Positions 39,641 to 50,500 of a DNA stretch of 64,000 nucleotides are shown here, one piece after another (positions within the stretch are counted from its first letter, which is position 1; each line of letters starts with the position of its first letter). The notes under the pieces are model-generated. The model made no database searches. It was not told the DNA's origin and saw only the letters and a list, made by a program, of their open reading frames with translations. This DNA is from Xenopus tropicalis (lineage: Eukaryota > Chordata > Amphibia > Anura > Pipidae). The position numbers and the translations under genes were made by a program. The DNA lies in contig NC_030679.2 in assembly GCF_000004195.4 (NCBI RefSeq), forward strand, positions 16,657,212 through 16,721,211. Direction: 5' to 3'.

Positions 39641-41100
39641 TCCCCAAGGACTCAAGGCCTTGATAAAGCCCCAATGCAAGGGGTGAAATGCACGTTGGTG
39701 CTTTTATAGTTTCAGTTAGGCAGGTGTAAGATTTTTGACTATATATATAATAATATAATATTAATAATCACCCCTCTTACTAGGGTTCCGGTTCTTTTGA
39801 GAAGCAGACAAATTACCCACACCAATAAGTGTATATTAAAATGAATATATTGAATAGCAAATCAATAGATTGTTACAATTAAAAGATTAGTTAACACAAC
39901 ACAATATATTTACATTATTTAAATATACAGATTAATAACAAGTCTACATTATTATAGCTACTGATAAACAAAGAACATGGTGGTCTGGTTCCTCTTCTTT
40001 AACCATGGCCTCCTCTGGTCTGTCTCACATCCTGCCCAGTCACTTCTGATGCTCTCCCCAGGTGCACCTCCCAGGTTTCCACCCAGGTTGCTCCCTTGAC
40101 CACTGTCCAGCCCACATTTATACACCTTTCAGCCACTGCCCCCCACATACCAATGGATCAAATGAGGTTGATAAAAACCACACCTTGCCCATTGTTCAGT
40201 AACTGTTGAGTTATGGCTTCTTGCAGACGTACTGTCCCACTGTCCGCTATCACACAGGTATATAGCTTTTTATTTTTGCTGAATAAAAGTTACATTTTAA
40301 TGGGGAACTGTATCTTAGAAGTTTACGAAGGGGAGGTACATCTTTATGGTCATACTTTTTATTTTGTTAAGCTATAGTTTCACAAACACAATTATCCTTT
40401 CCAGACATGATTATTTGCATATGCAAAGTGATAGACATAGGGTTCAGAGTAAGTGCTTTCACTATAATAAATAGGCTGTGTATGAAAAGCCTAGTCTGCT
40501 CAGTAGCTCTTTGGCCTGAATAAGGGCTCTGGCACACGAGGAGATAAGGCACCCGTGACAAATCTGTCCTCTCAAGGCAACTTCTGCGGTTTCAGGGAAA
40601 TCGCGACACTGCGCATGCCATCCCACCAGTGATTTACATTTTTGCCGGTGGGATGGCATTTCAGGGAGATTAGTCACGGGCAACTAATTTCCCCATGTGC
40701 CAGAGCCCTAAAAGTGTTTTAGTTGTGCTATAGGTTTTTGCTTATCTTAAACTACCAAATCAGTTCTTGTTGATTAATAAGATCAAAAAACACTATTGAT
40801 TTGTTTAGAAGTTTAACCAAATATCCTTTAAAGTGGTTTCTTGGGTGATAGAGCTTTGATAACATTTTGAAGTCTGCTGTAAAGAATTATATTTAGCTAC
40901 CAAGGTAGCTTATGATAGGAAATTGCAGTTATAGTCAATGGTTCATTGCTGTTATAAGTGCAACTGCTGAATTAAGGAAAAAGCTTGGAGAGTGAAAAAC
41001 ATATGTGATATGCTGTAATCAAATTAATATAATAGGGCAGCACTGTTTTAAATGTACCTGTAATCGTGATACATCTGTGTTTCTATACCTGTGCAATTAT
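39641..41100. other. Gene-free stretch with a second hammerhead-like motif
   Basis: TTGATAAAGCCCC, a 7-nt loop, then GGGGTGAAATGCACGTTGG at 39660-39697 resembles the hammerhead-like motif at 39187, with GAAA intact but the CUGANGA box altered. It suggests another Penelope-type terminal remnant. No gene is seen; the rest is AT-rich. Confidence 0.4.
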
Positions 41101-41335
41101 TTGGGCAGTATCATTTATGTATCATGTAATGAAGAAAAAAAAATGAAATAATTATCTCTCTATGAAAAATAATAGGAAGATGCCTGACATAGTGCTGGAA
41201 ATAAGCATTTTCATTGGTCACTTCTCTAGCACTTATAATAAGATTTTTAGTTAGTAATATGCTTAGTGGTGAATTTTTTTGTATCTATAATTACATTTAT
41301 CGAACTTCTATAGCAAAACCAGGGAGCTTCTATTG
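41101..41335. repeat. MITE remnant of the 9290-9560 family
   Basis: ATCATGTAATGAAGAAAAA, GATGCCTGACATAGTGCTGG and CACTTCTCTAGCACTTATAA match 9330-9550 in order. It ends near CTATAGCAAAACCAGGG. Both ends are lost. Confidence 0.65.
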
Positions 41336-41649
41336 ACTAAAATTGCATTTTGGGTAGTGTAATTCCAGCTATTTTAAAAGGTTCTAATTGATGAATAGTT
41401 TGCCTCGGGAGTACTTTTTCAACAATTTGCAAATGCCATTTGAATTGATATCCGTCACTTTTAGTTTTAGAGAGATAAATAATGTTATCTGAAAAGTGCT
41501 TCTATAGACTAACATTGCATTTTGGGATAGTGTTATTCCAAGTGTTTTGAAAAGTTCTAAGTGAAGAAAATATTGTTGAATTTACATTTTTATAGTATGT
41601 TTATTTTGCCGTATAGAATCAATATCAATATATTTTCTTTGGCTGTATA

Positions 41650-41825
41650 GAATCTATAGCAGTGATCCCCAACCAATGGCTCCTGAGCAACATGTTGCTC
41701 ACCAACCCCTTGGATGTTGTTTCCAGTGGCCTCAAAGCAGGTGCTCATTTTTGAATTCCTGGTTTGGGGGCAAGTTTTGGTTGAATAAAAACCCAGTGTA
41801 GTGCCAAACAGAGCCAGGGCAAGTG
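41650..41825. repeat. Dispersed frog repeat within old satellite
   Basis: It begins GCAGTGATCCCCAACCAATG and ends GTGCCAAACAGAGCC, a phrase pair I associate with a common Xenopus interspersed repeat. It interrupts the old monomers. The class is not assigned. Confidence 0.5.
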
Positions 41826-42071
41826 TAATTCCAACTGTTCTGACAGGTCCTAATTGATGAAATGTTTGCCCCAGGTGCCGTTCCTCAATGATTTCAAAAT
41901 TCCATATAGAATTCATTGCTTCAGTAGGCTAACACTACATTTTGTAACAGTCTTATTCCAAGTGTTCTGCAAGGTGCATTTTTATATTATGTTTATTTGC
42001 TGTATAGAATCTACATCCATGACATTTGACTTTAGAGACTTTTATCAGAAATGTGCTTTAAAGGACATCTA

Positions 42072-42315
42072 TATAGATTGTAAGCTCTACGGGGCAGGGA
42101 CCTCTATCCTCTTGTGTCTTTGACTCTTAACTTATTGCAACTGTATTTACCTTGTATCTATCTGTATTTATTGTTCTACTTTGTATTTATCTGTTATTAT
42201 CTTAATAATCCCCTGTTTGTATAGATGTAGTCTACAGCGCTGTGTATGTACACAGCGCTGTCGATGTACATAAGTAGCGCTTTATAAGTAAATAAAGATA
42301 TACATACATACATAC
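42072..42315 (+). mobile_element. L2-type LINE 3' end
   Basis: GATTGTAAGCTCTACGGGGC at the start, CTACAGCGCTGTG in the middle and GCGCTTTATAAGTAAATAAAG followed by a CATA-type tail at the end. It is the same family as the reversed copy at 19285-19495. There is no coding part. Confidence 0.75.
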
Positions 42316-43084
42316 AAGCCTACATTTGCCTACAATGTGTATCAGTTGGGCACGTCTCCCACACCCAATTGGAATTATTTGTACTGCATATATCCCCTCC
42401 GTTTGCTAGCACCATCACATTTGCCTAAAGCAAATAGCAGCTTTCACCGGGTGAAAATTTTTCCTCTGATACATATACATATCCTCTGATACATTATATA
42501 CATTTAAATCTGCAAACACCATACATACACACACACACAGACCCTTATTCAGTATGCATTTCATCAAGAATACAGACTCACAAATATTCATTGAGCTCAG
42601 ATCAAACAAAGCAGAACTTTTATCAGAGTCAATTCTACTAATCTTAGTAGAATTGAAATCCACCACTTTCTCCTTTTATAACACATTTTCTTTCACTGTA
42701 TAGAATCTACATTGATGACCATTGAACAATATTTTTATCAGAAATGTGCTCTTGCAAGCGTTTTGGGATAATGTTATTCCAAATGTTCTGACAGGTTATT
42801 ACTAATGAAATGTTTTCAACAGGTTCAGTTCTGCACTGTTTCAAATGCCAAGTAGATTTCAAATTTACAAATTAGAGACACAATTATTGCTATCTTAAAC
42901 ATTCACGTCAACACTAAAATTGCTTTTTGGAATAGTGTTATTCCAAGTGTTTTGTAAGATTTTCATTGTTCAGAAATGTGCTCTGCTGACGTGTTGGGAT
43001 AATGTTATATCAAGTTTTCTGAATGGTACTTACTGATCAAAGGTTTGCATTAGATCCTTTTCTGCACTGTACATCAATGCCATA

Positions 43085-43558
43085 TGTCATGAAAATGACC
43101 TAACGACCGTATGCTCAAACACTGGAGAGAAACCGTGTAGCATTCCGGCACTTTATTTTTGTAAAGTCCAATGACATCACACAGCGATCACACAACGATA
43201 AATCATAAAATAGCAAAGAGGCAGTTCCAAAGTCCCACAGACTGAAGAAAATAATGGCTGAAGAATCACTGATGCGGTTGATCCAAAGTGCAGGAATCCT
43301 TTCCTCTCTCTCTCTGAAGACTGACTTCCAAGCTCTCTTTGGGGTTCTTTTATGTCCCTGTGGGCCCATCCTCTCAGCAAGCCCCTATTGTTTCTATGCA
43401 TTGGTGGGAGACATATACGTTCCAGGGTAACTGGATTATCTGCCTATTGTTTCCAATCAGGCTGGGGCAGACTTGTTGGAGCCTTTGGGCATTAGTCCCT
43501 AATCTCATCAGAGAGAAATTAAATCAATTCTGCCATTGTTTAAGATAAACCCATCACA
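43085..43558 (-). mobile_element. Solo LTR, 474 bp, inserted in old satellite
   Basis: It begins TGTCATGAAAATG, ends CCCATCACA, and is flanked by CCATA at 43080-43084 and 43559-43563, within the satellite word TGCCATATA. On the minus strand CATAAAAG at about 43346-43353 could be a TATA box and AATAAA lies near 43152, which suggests minus-strand orientation. Confidence 0.75.
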
Positions 43559-43780
43559 CCATATACACTTCAAAGTAATCACTTTGCGCGTAAGAGAACA
43601 ATATTGATATAAGAAAGGTGATTTATAAGGCATTTTGGGATAATGTTATTCCAAATGTTCTAACACTGTGCGCTGTGTTTAAAATGCCATATTAAATTCA
43701 AAGTATTTAATTTACGCACTATAGACACAATTATTGTGATCTGAAACGTGCGCCTAAAGACTTACAAGAGAGCTCTGAAT

Positions 43781-44592
43781 GTTTACAAGGATGAAACGTT
43801 AGCAGGAGCTTATTTTCTACACTGTCTTTCAAATGCGATATAGAATTCAAAGTATTTATTTTGTCTTGTAGAGACTCAATTTTGTGTGTTAAATGGGCTT
43901 TTCTGAGGCATTCGCGTGATTTGCTTCAGTTTACCGGTTTCCTCTGTAAAGCATTTAAGTCAATGTTACTACAAGAGCTCTGAATGGTTTGCAAGGATGA
44001 AAAGTTAGCAGGAGCTTATTTTCCGCACAGACTTTCAAATGCCATATAGAATTGAAAGTATGTACTTTGCCTTGTAGACACTCAATTTTGTGTGTTAAAT
44101 GGGCTTTTCTGAGGCATTCGCATAATTTGCTTCAGTTTGCCGGTTTGCTCTGTAAAGCGTTTAAGTCAATGTTACTGCAACAGCTCTGCATGGTTTGCAA
44201 GGATGAAAAGTTAGCAGGAGATTATTTTCTGCACTGTCTTTCAAATGCCATATAGAATTCAAAGTATTTACTTTGCCTTGTAGAGACTCAATTTTGTGTG
44301 TTAAATGGGCTTTTCTGAGGCATTCGCGTGATTTCTTAAGTTTCCCGGATTGCTCTGTAAAGCGTTTAACTCAATGTTACTTTAAGAGCTCTGAATGGTT
44401 TCCAAGGATGAAAAGTTAGCAGGAGCTTATTTTCTGCACTGCCTTTCATATGCCATATGGAATTCAAAGTATTTACTTTGCCTTGTAGAGACTCAATTTT
44501 GTGTGTTAAATGGGCTTTTCTGAAGCATTTGCGTGATTTGCTTCAGTTTGCCGGTTTGCTCTATAAAGGGTTTTAGCCCATGTTACTGCAAC
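43781..44592. repeat. Transitional satellite monomers (array edge)
   Basis: About four monomers at 206-bp spacing share variants not seen further in (TTAAATGGGCTTTTCTG, CTTGTAGAGACTCAA, CATATAGAATTCAAAG). Some of these agree with the old monomers to the left. They are intermediate in divergence between the old flank and the homogeneous array. Confidence 0.85.
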
Positions 44593-47500
44593 TCCTGTGA
44601 ATGGTTTGCAAGCATGAAACGTTAGCAGGAGCTTATTTTCTGCACTGTCTTTCAAATGCCATGTAGCATTCAAATGATGAACTTTGTCTTATAGACAGTC
44701 AAATAGGTGTGTTAAATGAGCTTTTCTGAGGCATTCGCGTGATTTGTTCAGTTTGCCGGTTTGTTCTATAAAGCGTTTTAGCCCATATTACTGCAAGTGC
44801 CTCTTAGTGGTTTGCAAGCATGAAAAGTTAGCAGGAGCTTATTTTCTGCACTGTCTTTCAAATGCCATGTAGCAATCAAAGTATTTACTTTTTCTTATAG
44901 AGAGTCAAATTCGTGTATTAATTGAGCTTTTCTGAGGCATTCGCGTGATTTGCTTTAGTTTGCTGGTTTGCTCTGTAAAGTGTTTTAGCCCATGTTACTG
45001 AAAGTGCTCGGAATGATTTGCAAGCATGAAACATTGGCAGGAGCTTATTTTCTGCACTGTCTTTCAAATGCCATGTAGCATTTAAAGTATTTACTTTGTC
45101 TTATAGTCAATTTTGTGTGTTAAATGAGCTTTTCTGAGGCATTCACGTGATTTTGCTTCAGTTTGCCGGTTTGCTCTGTAAAGCGGTTTAGCCCATGTTA
45201 CTGCAAGTGCACTAAATGTTTTGCAAGCATGAAACGTTAGGAAGAGCTTATTTTCTGCACTGTCTTTCAAATGCCATGTAGCATTTAAAGTATTTACTTT
45301 GTCTTATAGAGAGTAAATTTTGTGTGTTAAATGAGCTTTTCTGAGGCATTCGCGTGATTTGCTTCAGTTTGCCGGTTTGCTCTGTAAAGCGTTTTAGCCC
45401 ATGTTACTGCAACTCCTGTAGATGGTTTGCAAGCATGAAACGTTAGCAGGAGCTTATTTTCTGCACTGCCTTTCAAATGCCATTTAGCATATCAACTATT
45501 TACTTTGTCTTATAAACAGTCAATTTTGTGTGTTAAATGAGCTTTTCTGAGGCATTCGCGTGATTTGCTTCAGTTTGCCGGTTTGCTCTGTAAAGCGTTT
45601 TAGCCCATGTTACTGCAACTCCTGTGAATGGTTTGCAAGCATGAAACTTTAGTAGGAGCTTATTTTCTGTACTGCCTTTCAAATGCCATGTAGCATTCAA
45701 ACTATTTACTTTGTCTTATTAACAGTCAATTTTGTGTGTTAAATGAGCTTTTCTGAGGCATTCGCGTGATTTGCTTCAGTTTGCCGGTTTGCTCTGTAAA
45801 GCGTTTTAGCCCATGTTACTGCAACTGCTGTGAATGGTTTGCAAGCATGAAACGTTAGCAGGAGCTTATTTTCTGCACTGCCTTTCAAATGCCTTGTAGC
45901 ATTTCAACTATTTACTTTGTCTTATAAACAGTCAATTTTGTGTGTTAAATGAGCTTTTCTGAGGCATTCGCGTGATTTGCTTCAGTTTGCCGGTTTGCCC
46001 TGTATAGCGTTTTAGCCCATATTACTGCAACTGCTGTGAATGGTTTGCAAGCATGAAACGTTAGCAGGAGCTTATTTTCTGCACTGCCTTTCAAATGCCA
46101 TGTAGCATATCAAACTATTTACTTTGTCTTATAAACAGTCAATTTTGTGTGTTAAATGAGCTTTTCTGAGGCATTCGCGTGATTTGCTTCAGTTTGCCGG
46201 ATTGCTCTGTAAGCGTTTAGCCCATGTTACTGCAAGTGCACTAAATGTTTTGCAAGCATGAAACGTTAGGAAGAGCTTATTTTCTGCACTGTCTTTCAAA
46301 TGCCATGTAGCATTTAAAGTATTTACTTTGTCTTATAGAGAGTAAATTTTGTGTGTTAAATGAGCTTTTCTGAGGCATTCGCGTGATTTGCTTCAGTTTG
46401 CCGGTTTGCTCTGTAAAGCGTTTTTGCCCATGTTACTGCAACTGCTGTGAATGGTTTGCAAGCATGAAACGTTAGCAGGAGCTTATTTTCTGCACTGCCT
46501 TTCAAATGCCATGTAGCATTCAAACTATTTACTTTGTCTTATAGACAGTCAATTTTGTGTGTTAAATGAGTTTTTCTGAGGCATTCGCGTGATTTGCTTC
46601 AGTTTGCCGGTTTGCTCTGTTAAGCGTTTTAGCCCATGTTACTACAACTCCTGTAGATGGTTTGCAAGCATGAAACTTTAGCAGGAGCTTATTTTCTGCA
46701 CTGCCTTTCAAATGCCATGTAGCATTTCAACTATTTACTTTGTCTTATAAACAGTCAATTTTGCGTGTTAAATGAGCTTTTCTGAGGCATTCGCGTGATT
46801 TGCTTCAGTTTGCCGGTTTGCTCTGTAAAGCGTTTTAGCCCATGTTACTGCAACTCCTGTGAATGGTTTGCAAGCATGAAACTTTAGTAGGAGCTTATTT
46901 TCTGCACTGCCTTTCAAATGCCATGTAGCATTCAAACTATTTACTTTGTCTTATAAACAGTCAATTTTGTGTGTTAAATGAGCTTTTCTGAGGCATTCGC
47001 GTGATTTGCTTCAGTTTGCCGGTTGGCTCTGTAAGCGTTTTAGCCCATGTTACTGCAAGTGCACTAAATGTTTTGCAAGCATGAAACGTTAGAAAGAGCT
47101 TATTTTCTGCACTGTCTTTCAAATGCCATGTAGCATTTAAAGTATTTACTTTGTCTTATAGAGAGTAAATTTTGTGTGTTAAAAGAGCTTTTCTGAGGCA
47201 TTCGCGTGATTTGCTTCAGTTTGCCGGTTTGCTCTGTTAAGCGTTTTAGCCCATGTTACTGCAACTCCTGTAAATGGTTTGCAAGCATGAAACGTTAGCA
47301 GGAGCTTATTTTCTGCACTGCCTTTAAAATGCCATGTAGCATTTAAAGTATTTACTTTGTCTTATAGAGAGTCAATTTTGTGTGTAAAATGAGCTTTTCT
47401 GAGGCATTCGCGTGATTTGCTTCAGTTTGACGGTTTGCTCTGATAAGCGGTTTAGCCCATGTTACTGCAAGTTCACTAAATGTTTTGCAAGCATGAAACG

Positions 47501-50500
47501 TTAGGAAGAGCTTCTTTTCTGCACTGTCTTTCAAATGCCATGTAGCATTTAAAGTATTTACTTTGTCTTATAGAGAGTCAATTTTGTGTGTTAAATGAGC
47601 TTTTCTGAGGCATTCGCGTGATTTGCTTCAGTTTGCCGGTTTGCTCTGTAAAGCGTTTTTGCCCACGTTACTGCAACTGCTGTGAATGGTTTGCAAGCAT
47701 GAAACGTTAGCAGGAGCTTATTTTCTGCACTGCCTTTCAAATGCCATGTAGCATTCAAACTATTTACTTTGTCTTATAAACAGTCAATTTTGTGTGTTAA
47801 ATGAGTTTTTCTGAGGCATTCGCGTGATTTGCTTCAGTTTGCCGGTTTGCTCTGTTATGCGTTTTAGCCCATGTTACTACAACTCCTGTGAATGGTTTGC
47901 AAGCATGAAACTTTAGCAGGAGCTTATTTTCTGCACTGCCTTTCAAATGCCATGTAGCATTCAAACTATTTACTTTGTCTTATAAACAGTCAATTTTGTG
48001 TGTTAAATGAGCTTTTCTGAGGCATTCGCGTGATTTGCTTCAGTTTGCCGGTTTGCTCTGTAAAGCGTTTTAGCCCATGTTACTGCAACTCCTGTAGATG
48101 GTTTGCAAGCATGAAACGTTAGCAGGAGCTTATTTTCTGCACTGCCTTTCAAATGCCATTTAGCATATCAACTATTTACTTTGTCTTATAAACAGTCAAT
48201 TTTGCGTGTTAAATGAGCTTTTCTGAGGCATTCGCGTGATTTGCTTCAGTTTGCCGGTTTGCTCTGTAAAGCGTTTTAGCCCATGTTACTGCAACTCCTG
48301 TGAATGGTTTGCAAGCATGAAACTTTAGTAGGAGCTTATTTTCTGCACTGCCTTTCAAATGCCATGTAGCATTTCAACTATTTACTTTGTCTTATAAACA
48401 GTCAATTTTGTGTGTTAAATGAGCTTTTCTGAGGCATTCGCGTGATTTGCTTCAGTTTGCCGGTTTGCTCTGTAAAGCGTTTTAACCCATGTTACTGCAA
48501 CTGCTGTGAATGGTTTGAAAGCATGAAACGTTAGCAGGAGCTTATTTTCTGCACTGCCTTTCAAATGCCATGTAGCATATCAACTATTTACTTTGTCTTA
48601 TAAACAGTCAATTTTGTGTGTTAAATGAGTTTTTCTGAGGCATTCGCGTGATTTGCTTCAGTTTGCCGGTTTGCTCTGTTAAGCGTTTTAGCCCATGTTA
48701 CTACAACTCCTGTGAATGGTTTGCAAGCTTGAAACTTTAGCAGGAGCTTATTTTCTGCACTGCCTTTCAAATGCCATGTAGCATTCAAACTATTTACTTT
48801 GTCTTATAAACAGTCAATTTTGTGTGTTAAATGAGCTTTTCTGAGGCATTCGCGTGATTTGCTTCAGTTTGCCGGTTTGCTCTGTAAAGCGTTTTAACCC
48901 ATGTTACTGCAACTGCTGTGAATGGTTTGCAAGCATGAAACGTTAGCAGGAGCTTATTTGCTGCACTGCCTTTAAAATGCCGTGTAGCATTTAAAGTATT
49001 TACTTTGTCTTATAGAGAGTCAATTTTGTGTGTAATATGAGCTTTTCTGAGGCATTCGCGTGATTTGCTTCATTTTGCCGGTTTGCTCTGTAAAGCGTTT
49101 TAACCCATGTTACTGCAACAGCTTTGAATGGTTTGTAAGCATGAAACGTTAGCAGGAGCTTATTTTCTGCACTGCCTTTCAAATGCCATGTAGCATATCA
49201 ACTATTTACTTTGTCTTATAGAGAGTAAATTTTGTGTGTTAAAAGAGCTTTTCTGAGGCATTCGCGTGATTTGCTTCAGTTTGCCGGTTTGCTCTGTAAA
49301 GCGTTTTAGCCCATGTTACTGCAACTCCTGTGAATGGTTTGCAAGCATGAAACTTTAGTAGGAGCTTATTTTCTGCACTGCCTTTCAAATGCCATGTAGC
49401 ATTCAAACTATTTACTTTGTCTTATAAACAGTCAATTTTGTGTGTTAAATGAGCTTTTCTGAGGCATTCGCGTGATTTGCTTCAGTTTGCCGGATTGCTC
49501 TGTAAAGCGGTTTAGCCCATGTTACTGCAAGTTCACTAAATGTTTTGCAAGCATGAAACGTTAGGAAGAGCTTATTTTCTGCACTGTCTTTCAAATGCCA
49601 TGTAGCATTTAAAGTATTTACTTTGTCTTATAGAGAGTCAATTTTGTGTGTTAAATGAGCTTTTCTGAGGCATTCGCGTGATTTGCTTCAGTTTGCCGGT
49701 TTGCTCTGTAAAGCGTTTTAGCCCATGTTACTGCAACTCCTGTAAATGGTTTGCAAGCATGAAACGTTAGCAGGAGCTTATTTTCTGCACTGCCTTTAAA
49801 ATGCCATGTAGCATTTAAAGTATTTACTTTGTATTATAGAGAGTCAATTTTGTGTGTAAAATGAGCTTTTCTGAGGCATTCGCGTGATTTGCTTCAGTTT
49901 GACGGTTTGCTCTGATAAGCGGTTTAGCCCATGTTACTGCAAGTTCACTAAATGTTTTGCAAGCATGAAACGTTAGGAAGAGCTTATTTTCTGCACTGTC
50001 TTTCAAACGCCATGTAGCATTTAAAGTATTTACTTTGTCTTATAGAGAGTAAATTTTGTGTGTTAAATGAGCTTTTCTAAAGCATTCGCATGATTTGCTT
50101 CAGTTTGCCGGTTTGCTCTGATAAGCGGTTTAGCCCATGTTACTGCAAGTTCACTAAATGTTTTGCAAGCATGAAACGTTAGCAGGAGCTTATTTTCTGC
50201 ACTGCCTTTCAAATGCCATGTAGCATTCAAACTATTTACTTTGTCTTATAAGCAGTCAATTTTGTGTGTTAAATGAGTTTTTCTGAGGCATTCGCGTGAT
50301 TTGCTTCAGTTTGCCGGTTTGCTCTGTTATGCGTTTTAGCCCATGTTACTACAACTCCTGTGAATGGTTTGCAAGCATGAAACTTTAGCAGGAGCTTATT
50401 TTCTGCACTGCCTTTCAAATGCCATGTAGCATTCAAACTATTTACTTTGTCTTATAAACAGTCAATTTTGTGTGTTAAATGAGCTTTTCTGAGGCATTCG

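Larger units (their letters stand above)
41336..43780. repeat. Old, diverged satellite monomers with insertions
   Basis: Words such as TTTTGGGATA(A/G)TGTTATTCCAA, TCTGCACTGT..TCAAATGCCATAT and GAATTCAAAGTATTTA recur at about 41362, 41534, 41950, 42773, 42933 and 43638. Complete neighbouring copies are 160-172 bp apart, shorter than the 206-bp monomers to the right. The words align with the right-hand array (TCAAATGCCATATAGAATTC is shared), so this is the ancient flank of the same satellite. Insertions lie at about 41650-41825, 42072-42315, 42400-42660 and 43085-43558. Confidence 0.75.
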
